The translations under genes and the position numbers were made by a program. Below are positions 16,869-24,429 of a stretch of 57,340 nt of DNA, piece after piece. The stretch is taken from NCBI GenBank assembly GCA_004144865.1, contig SEAY01000006.1:1-57340 (forward strand). The letters are read 5' to 3'. The notes below the pieces were generated by a model that had not been told where the DNA came from, ran no database searches, and was given only the letters and a program-made list of their open reading frames with translations. The DNA comes from Comamonadaceae bacterium (lineage in GTDB: Bacteria > Pseudomonadota > Gammaproteobacteria > Burkholderiales > Burkholderiaceae_C). Position 1 is the first letter of the stretch, and each line of letters begins with the position of its first letter.

Positions 16869-17438
16869 GTGCGCTTCGCACTGATTGCCATCGTCGCCTT
16901 GCTGGGCGCCGCCGCGTACGCGCAGACCCGGTTGCCGGCGTACGCGCCGGGCGCCGCGGCGGGCGCGCGCCCGCTGGCGCAGGCGCAGCGGTTCGAGCGG
17001 CGCTTCCTGCAGATCACCGCGGGCAACATGCGCTTCCAGGCCGAGGCGTCACGGATGGCCGACTCGCGGTCCAACAATCCGGCGGTGAAGGAGCTGGCCA
17101 ACACGCTGCTCGCGCGGCAACAGACGGCGCAGCCCGAGCTGCTGCGCCTGCTGCATGCGCGAGGCATGGCCCTGCCCATTGCCAGCCCGCAGCACGCGAA
17201 GGTGCTCAGGCAGCTGGCCAAGCTGAACGGGGCGAAGTTCGACCGCCTCTACGTCGACGAGGTGGTGACGCGCTCGTCCCAGGCCGACATCGGCAACTAC
17301 GAAAGGGTGACGACCCAGGCCGAGGACCCGGTGCTCAAGGCCTGGGTGGAGCGGCAGCTGCCGACGCTGCGCTTCCACGCCGCCAAGGCGGGCAAGGCGC
17401 TGCCGGCGGCCGTCCTGCGCGGGCAGCGCGCGGTGTAG
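16869..17438 (+). CDS. DUF4142 exported protein, second copy
   Basis: This 189-residue paralogue of the preceding gene uses a GTG start (MRFALIAIVALLGAAAYAQ as signal peptide). It retains the helix pattern (RRFLQITAGNMRFQAEASRM, NNPAVKELANTLLARQQTAQ, DRLYVDEVVTRSSQADIGNY), but many acidic positions differ, so the duplication is old. A GGAGG-like site lies eight bases before the GTG. It is convergent with the DUF4019 gene. Confidence 0.8.
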   Translation: MRFALIAIVALLGAAAYAQTRLPAYAPGAAAGARPLAQAQRFERRFLQITAGNMRFQAEASRMADSRSNNPAVKELANTLLARQQTAQPELLRLLHARGMALPIASPQHAKVLRQLAKLNGAKFDRLYVDEVVTRSSQADIGNYERVTTQAEDPVLKAWVERQLPTLRFHAAKAGKALPAAVLRGQRAV

Positions 17439-17453
17439 CGCCTGCTTGCGCGC

Positions 17454-17993
17454 TTACTTGGCCTGGTAGCCCATCACGCGCCAGCGGCCATCGGGCTCGC
17501 GCATGGTGGTCACGGTCTCCACCGCGTCCGGCTTCTTGTCGAACTTCGTGACGAAGATCGCGGTGACGTAGTCGGCATCCGGCCTGCCGGCGAGCGTCTT
17601 CTTGTAGACCACTTCCGCCGGCTTGCGCTCGATGAACGCGCCGAACGGGTCGCGTAGCTTGGGGACGTTGTCCATCCAGGTGCCGAGCGGCACGTTCTGG
17701 CGGAACACGGCGCCGGAGGTGTCCCAGGCGGTGCCCCAGTCCTTGCGATCCAGCAGCAGCAGCCAGGCGTGGGCGGCGGTCTGGCCGGCCTTCTCGAATT
17801 CCGGGTTGCTGATGCCGGCGTTGGCCGGTGCGGCGGCTGCGGCGGGTGCCGCGGGCTGCTGCGCCGCGGGCCGCGGCGCAGCAGCGGCCTTCGGCTTCGG
17901 CTGGGACTGTCCCTGCGCGGCGAAGGCGGCGGCCAGGCCCAGGGCCAGCAGTGGGAGGCGGAAACTCATCATCGTGACTCGGGCATTGCGCAT
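17454..17993 (-). CDS. DUF4019-type exported protein
   Basis: This 179-residue protein has a signal peptide (MSFRLPLLALGLAAAFAAQ), followed by a Pro/Ala/Lys linker (residues 30-60). The globular part has AHAWLLLLDRKDWGTAWDTSG, FRQNVPLGTW and VTTMREPDGRWRVMGYQ, the pattern of DUF4019, an NTF2/cystatin-like exported domain of unknown function. Two starts are possible: 17993 or 17972. 17993 is chosen because TAGGAT lies seven bases upstream, matching the leaderless pattern of neighbours, and no Shine-Dalgarno precedes 17972. Confidence 0.75.
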   Translation of the reverse strand: MRNARVTMMSFRLPLLALGLAAAFAAQGQSQPKPKAAAAPRPAAQQPAAPAAAAAPANAGISNPEFEKAGQTAAHAWLLLLDRKDWGTAWDTSGAVFRQNVPLGTWMDNVPKLRDPFGAFIERKPAEVVYKKTLAGRPDADYVTAIFVTKFDKKPDAVETVTTMREPDGRWRVMGYQAK

Positions 17994-18000
17994 GCGGACT

Positions 18001-18006
18001 ATCCTA
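18001..18006 (-). promoter_or_regulatory. -10 box TAGGAT of the DUF4019 gene
   Basis: On the minus strand TAGGAT is seven bases before the ATG at 17993. This is consistent with a leaderless transcript. Confidence 0.45.
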
Positions 18007-18043
18007 CCCGCTGCGCCGCCGGCTTCCTGCCGCGTACATGCTT

Positions 18044-18952
18044 TTACCGGCGGTTTACGCTCAGCAGCTCGCGCATCATCCGCGCGCCCGCCTGGCCCTG
18101 GTCCTCGTGGTTGGTGTTGAAGACCACGTGCACCGCCCGCGCCTGGGTGGCCAGGTGCTCCACTTCCGGCAGCATTGCCGCAAGTTCCTCCTGGCTGTAC
18201 TGGTAGTCGAAGCGCGCCGACGAGGCGGCCAGCCCCTTCTTGTTCCAGGTTTCCTTGTTGCGCCCGTGCAGGCGCACGATGGCAAGTTGCGGGTTCGTCA
18301 CGTCCCAGACGCAGGGCACGCAGTTGGCGAAGCCCTGCGGCGAGTCCACCACCGTGTGCACGAGCCCGAGGGAGCGCTCCCAGGCCAGTGTCTCCTCGAG
18401 CTGCTCGCCATGGAACCAGGTGCCGTGGCGGAACTCCGCGGCCACCAGATGGCCGGCCATCTTCTCGGCGCAATGTTCCACGTGCGCCATGCTCGCGCGG
18501 TTGCGCAGCAGCCAGGGCGCGAACTGGAAATGCACCGCACCCAGCTTGCCCGCGGCCTTCAGCGGCGCGAGCGCCTCGATGAAGCGCCGCCACAACTCGT
18601 CGCGGATCTCCTGCGGCAGGTCGGCGTAGTACAGGGTGCGCGGCACGTCCGGGCCGAGCGCCTGCTGGATGTCGCGATGCAGGGCGGCGGGCTGCGCCTG
18701 GTGGCCCGTGAACAGCCGGAAGGCCTTCACGTTGAAGGTGAAGTGCTCCGGCGTGCGCTCGGCCCACAGGCGCGCGTTCTGCGGCGTGGGCATGCCGTAG
18801 TAGCTGGAATCCACCTCCACCAGCGGGAACTGCTGCGCGTAGAAACGCAGGCGCTGTTCCGCCGTGCGGCACGAAGGCGGGTAGAAGCGGCCGCAGGCGA
18901 TGAGGGTCGGGTCGGTCCAGGAAGCCGTGCCGACGAGGACATTCGGGGTCAC
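18044..18952 (-). CDS. DUF72 family protein
   Basis: This 302-residue TIM-barrel-like protein begins GTG at 18952 (MTPNVLVGTASWTDPTLIAC). The DUF72 signatures are VGTASW, FYAQQFPLVEVDSSYYGMP, FTFNVKAFRLFTGH, AEFRHGTWF and VRLHGRNKETW. The family (E. coli YecE-like) is widespread but of unknown function; conserved Glu, Asp and Tyr residues line a pocket suggestive of an enzyme. A TATATT box lies six bases before the GTG. It is divergent from the second UvrD-like helicase across a 30-base gap. Confidence 0.87.
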   Translation of the reverse strand: MTPNVLVGTASWTDPTLIACGRFYPPSCRTAEQRLRFYAQQFPLVEVDSSYYGMPTPQNARLWAERTPEHFTFNVKAFRLFTGHQAQPAALHRDIQQALGPDVPRTLYYADLPQEIRDELWRRFIEALAPLKAAGKLGAVHFQFAPWLLRNRASMAHVEHCAEKMAGHLVAAEFRHGTWFHGEQLEETLAWERSLGLVHTVVDSPQGFANCVPCVWDVTNPQLAIVRLHGRNKETWNKKGLAASSARFDYQYSQEELAAMLPEVEHLATQARAVHVVFNTNHEDQGQAGARMMRELLSVNRR

Positions 18953-18958
18953 TGGATT

Positions 18959-18964
18959 AATATA
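18959..18964 (-). promoter_or_regulatory. -10 box TATATT of the DUF72 gene
   Basis: On the minus strand TATATT lies six bases before the GTG at 18952. It is part of a small AT-rich patch (TTAATATACA) that probably also serves the divergent helicase gene. Confidence 0.5.
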
Positions 18965-18982
18965 CAGCGCGAGCAGCGTCCC

Positions 18983-21052
18983 ATGCAGTACCCAGACCCC
19001 CTCGAATCCCTCAATCCGCAGCAGCGCGAAGCGGCCACGCACGGCACCGGCGACACGGCGGGCGACACCCGTCCGCTGCTGGTGATCGCCGGCGCCGGCT
19101 CGGGCAAGACCAACACGCTGGCGCACCGCGTCGCCACGCTGATCCGCGCCGGCGCCGATCCGCAGCGCATGATGCTCCTCACTTTCAGCCGGCGCGCCGC
19201 GCAGGAAATGGAGCGGCGCGTGGGCGGCGTGCTGCAGAAGACGCTGGGCCTGCAAGGCACGCAGGCGCTGCCCGCCCTGCCGTGGAGCGGCACCTTCCAC
19301 GGCATAGGCGCGCGGCTGCTGCGCGAGTACGCGCCGCGCATCGGCCTGGAGGAGAACTTCACCATCCACGACCGCGGCGACGCCGAGGACCTGATGGGCA
19401 TGGTGCGCCACGAGATCGGCCTGGGCGACAGCAAGAAGCGCTTCCCGCTCAAGGGCACGTGCCTGGGGATCTACTCGCGCGTGTTGAACACCCGCGAGCC
19501 GCTCGGCCTGGTGCTGCAGGATCTCTATCCCTGGTGCACGCAGTGGGAGGACGAGCTGAAGAAGCTGTTCGGCGCCTACGTCGAGGCCAAGCAGCAGCAG
19601 AACGTGCTGGACTACGACGACCTGCTGTCCTTCTGGGCCGACATGGTGGCCGAGCCGGCGCTGGCCGCGGAGATCGGCGGCCGTTTCGACCACCTGCTGG
19701 TGGACGAATACCAGGACACCAACCGCCTGCAGTCGGAGATCCTGCTGGCGCTCAAGCCCACGGGCGAGGGTGTCACGGTGGTCGGCGACGACGCGCAGAG
19801 CATCTATTCCTTCCGTGGCGCCACCGTGCGCAACATCCTCGATTTCCCGCGGCAGTTCACGCAGCCCGCGCGCATCGTCACGCTGGAGCGCAACTACCGC
19901 AGCACGCAGCCGATCCTGGAGGCGAGCAATGCGGTGATCGCCGCGGCACGCGAGCGGCACGCCAAGAACCTCCACTCGGACAAGGCGTCCAGCCAGCGCG
20001 CGCAGCTGGTGCTGGTGCCCGACGAAGTGCAGCAGGCCCGCTGGGTGGCCGACCAGGTGCTGCGCCAGCGCGAGGCCGGCACCATCCTCAAGGCGCAGGC
20101 CGTGCTGTTCCGCACCAGCCACCACAGCGCCGCGCTCGAACTGGAACTCGCGCGGCGCAACATCCCCTTCGTGAAGTTCGGCGGCCTCAAGTTCCTGGAG
20201 GCCGCGCACGTCAAGGACCTGCTGGCGGTGCTGCGTTTCGCGCAGAACCCGCGCAGCCGCATGGCGGGCTTCCGCGTCGCGCAGCTCGTTCCCGGCATAG
20301 GAGCGGCCACGGCGACCCGCCTGCTCGATGCGATGGCGGAGGGGAGCGACCCGCACGCGGCCCTGCAGGCCTTCGAGCCGCCGGCGCAGGCGAAGGACGA
20401 ATGGGCGCAGCTCGCGGCGATGTTCGCGCGCCTGCGCGAGGAGGGGCTCTCCTGGCCGGCGGACATGGAGCTGGCCAAGGCCTGGTACCTGCCGCAACTC
20501 GAACGCATGCACGACGACGCGCAGGTGCGCAAGCTCGACATCGAGCAGCTCGCCCGCCTGGCCACGGGCTACGCGAGCCGCGAGCGCTTCCTCACCGAAC
20601 TCACGCTCGATCCGCCCGACGCCACCAGCGACCAGAGCGGGCCGCCGCTGCGCGACGAGGACTACCTGATCCTGTCGACCATCCACAGCGCCAAGGGCCA
20701 GGAGTGGAAGGCGGTGCACGTGCTGAACGTGGTGGATGGCTGCATCCCCAGCGACATGTCCACCGGCACCACCGAGGAACTGGAGGAGGAGCGCCGGCTG
20801 CTCTACGTGGCGATGACGCGGGCCAAGGAGCACCTGCACCTGCTGGTGCCGCAGCGCTTCTACGTGTCGCAACAGTCCGGTGGCGGCGACCGGCACGTGT
20901 ACGCGGGGCGCACGCGCTTCATCAGCGAGGCGATGGCGCCGCAGTTCGAGCACGTGACCTGGCCCGAGGCGTCGGCCGCGCAGGCGCAGGGTGCGCAGCC
21001 GCAGGCGCCGGTGATGCAGGTGCGGGCGCGGTCGCGGGCTATGTGGAAGTGA
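18983..21052 (+). CDS. UvrD-like ATP-dependent helicase (second paralogue)
   Basis: This 689-residue superfamily 1 helicase starts at MQYPDPLESLNPQQREA. Walker A is GAGSGKT (37-43), followed by FTFSRRAAQEM-type motif Ia, VDEYQDTN, VVGDDAQSIYSFRGATVRN, ERNYRSTQPI, STIHSAKGQEWK and YVAMTRAKEHLHL. It lacks the C-terminal Tudor-like domain of the uvrD at 3477 and diverges throughout, so it is not a recent duplicate. It is probably a 3'-5' repair or recombination helicase; specific role unknown. Upstream in-frame extension into the DUF72 gene is rejected. Confidence 0.9.
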   Translation: MQYPDPLESLNPQQREAATHGTGDTAGDTRPLLVIAGAGSGKTNTLAHRVATLIRAGADPQRMMLLTFSRRAAQEMERRVGGVLQKTLGLQGTQALPALPWSGTFHGIGARLLREYAPRIGLEENFTIHDRGDAEDLMGMVRHEIGLGDSKKRFPLKGTCLGIYSRVLNTREPLGLVLQDLYPWCTQWEDELKKLFGAYVEAKQQQNVLDYDDLLSFWADMVAEPALAAEIGGRFDHLLVDEYQDTNRLQSEILLALKPTGEGVTVVGDDAQSIYSFRGATVRNILDFPRQFTQPARIVTLERNYRSTQPILEASNAVIAAARERHAKNLHSDKASSQRAQLVLVPDEVQQARWVADQVLRQREAGTILKAQAVLFRTSHHSAALELELARRNIPFVKFGGLKFLEAAHVKDLLAVLRFAQNPRSRMAGFRVAQLVPGIGAATATRLLDAMAEGSDPHAALQAFEPPAQAKDEWAQLAAMFARLREEGLSWPADMELAKAWYLPQLERMHDDAQVRKLDIEQLARLATGYASRERFLTELTLDPPDATSDQSGPPLRDEDYLILSTIHSAKGQEWKAVHVLNVVDGCIPSDMSTGTTEELEEERRLLYVAMTRAKEHLHLLVPQRFYVSQQSGGGDRHVYAGRTRFISEAMAPQFEHVTWPEASAAQAQGAQPQAPVMQVRARSRAMWK

Positions 21053-21106
21053 CGCGCCGGGCGGGCCGCCGCAGCAGCGGGCAGGAACACGCAAAGGCTG
21101 GAGCTT

Positions 21107-22066
21107 TCATGAAGCCTCCGGCCGGACGACATGCTGAAGGAAGTTGTCCCAAAGCTGCCGCACGACTTGCGCCTGCAACCGGTCCTTGGGTGCCTTCAGC
21201 GGATCGCGGCCTGGCCGCTGCGCAAGATCCTGCTTCAGGCGGATGAAGTCCAGGGGGTGCAGTGTTCGCATGAGGGCCATTTCGCCGTTGGCTGCCACGA
21301 CCAGGTGCTCGAACCTGCGGCTGCTTGCGAGTTTCTCGCCCTGGTCCACCTGCACCGCCCAGAAGTCGTCTTCGTCGTCCGACATGCGCAGCGGGTGCGG
21401 GTCGGCCCCGGTCGCACGGCGCCGGATGATGTCGATCTCGAAGCCGGCATCGTTGACCGCAGTCTGCAACTGGGCGCGCTTGACGCGGAAAGTGGGGTCC
21501 GCCTTGCGCAACACGGCGATGAGGGAACGGGCATCGCTCCTCGCCATGCGTGAGGTGTACGTGCGCAGCTTGCCCGCCTCGAAAAGGAGGTCCAGGTCCT
21601 GCGTTGCGACCGCTCCGGGCTCGACGCGCACGCCCGCCGCGGTCTCGTAGGCGTACAGGGCATGCGTGCCGACGGTGAGAAACTGGTCGGACAGTCCGGC
21701 GTCGTCGATGGCCGCCAGGCTGCGCACCACCACGGCTGGCGTGCGACCGACGCGGAATGCGCGGTTGAGACGGCGGTGTTCGTCCAGGGTGGCCTTCATC
21801 GCCTTGAGCCTGGCCTCTGCCGGCCCCTTGCGCGCATGGAACCCCTCGTAGATGGCCTGGGTGCGCTCGTCCTGCGGGCCGAGGCTGGTCTCGGCTCCTC
21901 TGGGGCTGACCCGCACGAGATACGTGCGCCCGTCGACGGTCTTCCATTTCATCGAGCCGCGCACTTCGCCTGCGTCCTTCCTTGCCTGCAGCAGGTTGCG
22001 CCAAGCCGCCTGCGCATCGCTCAGCTGGCGCAGCTGCTTTTCCTCCAGCTCGATAAAGTGGAACAT
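21107..22066 (-). CDS. GSU2403-family nucleotidyltransferase-fold protein
   Basis: This 319-residue protein has an N-terminal helical region (1-120) and a nucleotidyltransferase core: GTHALYAYE (133-141) and QDLDLLFE (metal-binding Asp157 and Asp159), the G-x-D-x-D layout of minimal NTases. Weaker matches follow (FEIDIIRR, GEMALMRTLHPLDF). The family is annotated as GSU2403-type. Related NTases serve as toxins (AbiEii, MenT) or RNA-modifying enzymes, but no target is known here. A near-consensus promoter and an unusually AT-rich leader precede it, unlike its surroundings, which suggests horizontal acquisition. Confidence 0.75.
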   Translation of the reverse strand: MFHFIELEEKQLRQLSDAQAAWRNLLQARKDAGEVRGSMKWKTVDGRTYLVRVSPRGAETSLGPQDERTQAIYEGFHARKGPAEARLKAMKATLDEHRRLNRAFRVGRTPAVVVRSLAAIDDAGLSDQFLTVGTHALYAYETAAGVRVEPGAVATQDLDLLFEAGKLRTYTSRMARSDARSLIAVLRKADPTFRVKRAQLQTAVNDAGFEIDIIRRRATGADPHPLRMSDDEDDFWAVQVDQGEKLASSRRFEHLVVAANGEMALMRTLHPLDFIRLKQDLAQRPGRDPLKAPKDRLQAQVVRQLWDNFLQHVVRPEAS

Positions 22067-22098
22067 GGCGGATTTTCCGAGTCATTCGTTATTGTTGG

Positions 22099-22127
22099 AA
22101 TTTACGCGGAAACTACTTTATATTCAA
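22099..22127 (-). promoter_or_regulatory. Near-consensus sigma-70 promoter of the nucleotidyltransferase gene
   Basis: On the minus strand TTGAAT (22127-22122) and TAAATT (22104-22099) are separated by exactly 17 bases. This gives an expected start about 26 bases before the ATG at 22066. It is the best full -35/-10 match seen in this GC-rich window. Confidence 0.7.
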
Positions 22128-22224
22128 TGACATATGTAATAGTAAATTTGCCCTTGCGCAGCGTCATGCTGATTTCGTCGAGCCTGGCCGTGCGATCCCG
22201 CGGATTGCCGTAGAGTGCCGGCAT
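22102..22224 (-). other. Possible 40-codon ORF upstream of the nucleotidyltransferase
   Basis: An open frame from the ATG at 22224 encodes MPALYGNPRDRTARLDEISM followed by TLRKGKFTITYVIEYKVVSA. The second half uses AT-rich codons (AAA, TTT, ATT, TAT) unlike the host. It overlaps, head to head, the start of the tyrosine phosphatase gene and contains the -35 of the nucleotidyltransferase promoter. It may be a small partner or antitoxin-like peptide, a remnant of an older gene, or chance. No family is recognised. Confidence 0.25.
22211..22216 (+). promoter_or_regulatory. -10 box TAGAGT of the tyrosine phosphatase gene
   Basis: TAGAGTGC lies six bases before the ATG at 22223. It matches TAGAGTGC before 38622 and 42579 and predicts a leaderless mRNA. 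Confidence 0.5.
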
Positions 22225-22927
22225 GCGGTTCCCGAGTTCCTCCAACTTCCGCACCGTCGGCGCCCCCCAGCGCGCCCTGCGCAACCTCTACCGTTCCGAC
22301 CACCTCGGCGCGCTCGACGACCGCGACGCGGCGCAGATCCGCGCGCTGGGCATCACGCGCGTGCTCGATTTCCGCGGCGTGCACGAACGCACGGCCGCCG
22401 CCTGCCGCCTCCCCGACGTGCACGTGCACTCCCTCCCGATCGAGCCGACCATCGTGCAGAAGCTCTCCGGGCTGGTCGCCGCGGGCCATCGACTCACCGG
22501 CGAGGACATCGTGGCGTACATGCAGGAGACGTACCGCAACTTCGTGCGCCAGGGGACGCCGCGCTTCGCGGAATTCTTCCGCCACCTGCTCGCCTCCGGC
22601 GAGCCCACCGTCTTCCACTGCACCGCGGGCAAGGACCGCACCGGCTTCGCCGCGGCGTTGCTGCTGAAGGCGATGGACGCCGCCGACGAGGAGGTGTGGC
22701 AGGACTACCTGCTCACGAACGACCGCCTGCAACTGCCCGAGGTCACGCGGCTGGGGCTGTCGCCCGAGGCGATGCAGGTCTTGTGGCGCGTGCAGCCCGA
22801 ATTCCTGCAGGCGGCGCTGGACGAAGTGGATGCGCAGTACGGTTCCCTCGAGGCCTACCTGCGCGAGGGCCTCGGGCTGCGCGAGGGCGAGCGCCGCGCG
22901 CTGCGCGCGCTCTACCGGCCCGACTGA
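22223..22927 (+). CDS. Tyrosine-protein / lipid phosphatase (LipA-like)
   Basis: This 234-residue enzyme has the P-loop HCTAGKDRTG with nucleophile Cys133 and Arg139, and the general-acid region is near ILDFRGVHER-type sequence (residues 48-56). The extended loop with Lys-Asp (CxxGKDRTG) is typical of bacterial Tyr/lipid phosphatases of the Listeria LipA and Mycobacterium PtpB type, which dephosphorylate phosphotyrosine and phosphoinositides. No signal peptide is present, so it is cytoplasmic. Substrate unknown. No Shine-Dalgarno is visible; the -10 box sits six bases upstream. Confidence 0.85.
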   Translation: MRFPSSSNFRTVGAPQRALRNLYRSDHLGALDDRDAAQIRALGITRVLDFRGVHERTAAACRLPDVHVHSLPIEPTIVQKLSGLVAAGHRLTGEDIVAYMQETYRNFVRQGTPRFAEFFRHLLASGEPTVFHCTAGKDRTGFAAALLLKAMDAADEEVWQDYLLTNDRLQLPEVTRLGLSPEAMQVLWRVQPEFLQAALDEVDAQYGSLEAYLREGLGLREGERRALRALYRPD

Positions 22928-23036
22928 GCACGGGCGGCTACCTACGCTTCGCGGGAGATGCAGCCCCGCCCCGGGCGGCGCAAGCTGCATCCCGTCACCC
23001 CCGCCCATCGCATTCCTGCCGCGCCCCGGGCCGGCT

Positions 23037-23067
23037 TCCTACGTAACTCGCCGGGCGAAGCCGACAG
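23037..23067 (+). promoter_or_regulatory. Candidate regulon element TCCTAC...CCGACAG
   Basis: TCCTAC (23037) and CCGACAG (23061) are spaced 24 bases, exactly as before the hemerythrin gene. The CTA-type box expected at about 23086 is not present. The element precedes the hydrophilic protein at 23147. A GCGGGC-aaag-GCCCGC hairpin lies at 23105-23120 in the leader. Confidence 0.35.
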
Positions 23068-23146
23068 GTCTGCAATGGGTGGCGGCGGAACACTGTGTGC
23101 CATGGCGGGCAAAGGCCCGCCGCAGACAACAGCAAAGGAGTCCGCG

Positions 23147-23557
23147 ATGCCCAACCAGGAAAACTCCCGCGACGGGATCCCCCGCAAGGACAAGGACCGG
23201 CCCTCGCCGGACGTGGAACGCGAAGGCGGCGACGCGAAGGATTCGCCCTCCGGCCAGGACTACCGCGGCGACGGTCCCGCGAAGATCGGCATCACCAGCG
23301 ATGACCAGCCCGACCTCGTGGCGCCCTCGGGCGTGAACGAGCGGGACCACGGTGCGGCCGACGACAAGCCCATGGGCGGCGGCGCCCTGAATTTCGACGA
23401 CGGCACCGACATGGTCCACCCGCGCGGCAAGGTCACCGGCCAGGGCCGCACCTGGGACGAGAAGAACCCCAGCGACGCGGGCGACCTGGGCGCTCCGGGC
23501 GCTGGCCTGTCCGATCGCAACGGTCCGAGCGATCCCGATGCCAAACGCAGTCGCTAG
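23147..23557 (+). CDS. Hydrophilic disordered protein of unknown function
   Basis: This 136-residue protein (MPNQENSRDGIPRKDKDRPS...) starts seven bases after AAAGGAG. It has no hydrophobic segment and is rich in Asp, Gly, Pro, Lys and Ser (GDGPAKIGITSDDQPDLVAP, GKVTGQGRTWDEKNPSDAGD). It resembles hydrophilin or stress-type proteins in composition. No domain is recognised. The 5' region holds the TCCTAC/CCGACAG element shared with hemerythrin and the low-complexity protein, suggesting stress control. The hydrolase at 23580 begins 22 bases after its stop and may be co-transcribed. Confidence 0.65.
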   Translation: MPNQENSRDGIPRKDKDRPSPDVEREGGDAKDSPSGQDYRGDGPAKIGITSDDQPDLVAPSGVNERDHGAADDKPMGGGALNFDDGTDMVHPRGKVTGQGRTWDEKNPSDAGDLGAPGAGLSDRNGPSDPDAKRSR

Positions 23558-23579
23558 CGCGGTGCGTGGAGGAGGCAAC

Positions 23580-24398
23580 ATGGTTTATGCAATCTTTTCC
23601 GCCTCCGTCCTGCTGGCCATCGGCGCCATCTACGCGGGCGCCGTGGGGTGGCTGTACTTCCGGCAGGAACGGCTGTTGTTCGAGCCCGACCCGCTGCCCG
23701 CCGACGAGCCGATCTGCGCAGACCCGGACGCGCGCGAATTCTTCGTCGACGTACCGGGGGCCCGGCTCTCCGTGGCGCACATGGCCCTGCCCAACCCGCG
23801 CGGCGTGTTCTTCTTCCTGCACGGGAATTCGGGCAACCTGAAGAAGTGGTTCGTGGAGCTCGACGCCTTCCGCCAGGCCAACTTCGACGTGGTGATGTTC
23901 GACTACCGCGGCTTCGGCAAGAGCACGGGCCAGATCGAGAGCGAAGAGCAGCTGCACGGCGACGTGCTGGCGGTGTGGAAGCACTTCGAGGCGACGTACG
24001 CCGGCAAGCGCGTGGTGATTTCCGGCCAGTCGCTGGGCACCGGCCTGGCCGCGGGGCTGGCGGCGCAGCTTTGCTCCGACGGGCATGCGCCCGACCTCAC
24101 GCTGCTCGTGTCGCCCTACAGCAGCATGCAGGCGCTTGCCGCGGAGCTGTATCCCTGGGTTCCGATCCAGGTGCTGCGCTACCCGCTGCACACGCTGGAG
24201 CGCGCGGCCAAGCTGCTGGGCCCGGTGATGCTGATCCACGGCGAGAAGGACGAGCTGATCCCCATCCACCACAGCGAGACGCTGTGCAAGTCGATGCGCA
24301 CGGCGCAGCTGCTGCGCGTGACGGGCGCGGGGCACAGCGACGTGCACCAGTTCCCCACGGTGCGCCAGGCGTTGGCCTCGGCACTGGGCCGCTTGTAG
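23580..24398 (+). CDS. Membrane-anchored alpha/beta hydrolase, first copy
   Basis: This 272-residue protein has an N-terminal transmembrane anchor (residues 3-25) and then an alpha/beta hydrolase fold of the YqiA/FSH- or BEM46-like type. HGN (81-83) is the oxyanion region and GQSLGT carries Ser151. HGEKDEL holds the acid, and GAGHSD the His. BEM46-like hydrolases are peripheral membrane serine hydrolases without a known substrate. A strong GGAGGAG site precedes the ATG at 23580. It is followed 31 bases later by a paralogue with matching length and motifs, so this is a tandem duplication. Confidence 0.83.
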   Translation: MVYAIFSASVLLAIGAIYAGAVGWLYFRQERLLFEPDPLPADEPICADPDAREFFVDVPGARLSVAHMALPNPRGVFFFLHGNSGNLKKWFVELDAFRQANFDVVMFDYRGFGKSTGQIESEEQLHGDVLAVWKHFEATYAGKRVVISGQSLGTGLAAGLAAQLCSDGHAPDLTLLVSPYSSMQALAAELYPWVPIQVLRYPLHTLERAAKLLGPVMLIHGEKDELIPIHHSETLCKSMRTAQLLRVTGAGHSDVHQFPTVRQALASALGRL

Positions 24399-24415
24399 GG
24401 CACGGAGCGGGACGC

Positions 24416-24421
24416 TACGCT
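24416..24421 (+). promoter_or_regulatory. Possible -10 box TACGCT of the second hydrolase gene
   Basis: TACGCT is eight bases before the ATG at 24430. No Shine-Dalgarno is visible. It is a weak match. Confidence 0.3.
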
Positions 24422-24429
24422 CCCGCCCC

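Noticed and set aside
18001-18007. TCCTAC at 18002 as another regulon element
   Set aside because: It overlaps the minus-strand TAGGAT -10 box of the DUF4019 gene and has no CTA box at 49 bases; it is probably chance.
21107-22224. Calling the nucleotidyltransferase locus a toxin-antitoxin system
   Set aside because: The only candidate partner is a 40-codon ORF that overlaps a neighbouring gene start and the promoter; evidence is too weak for more than a hypothesis.
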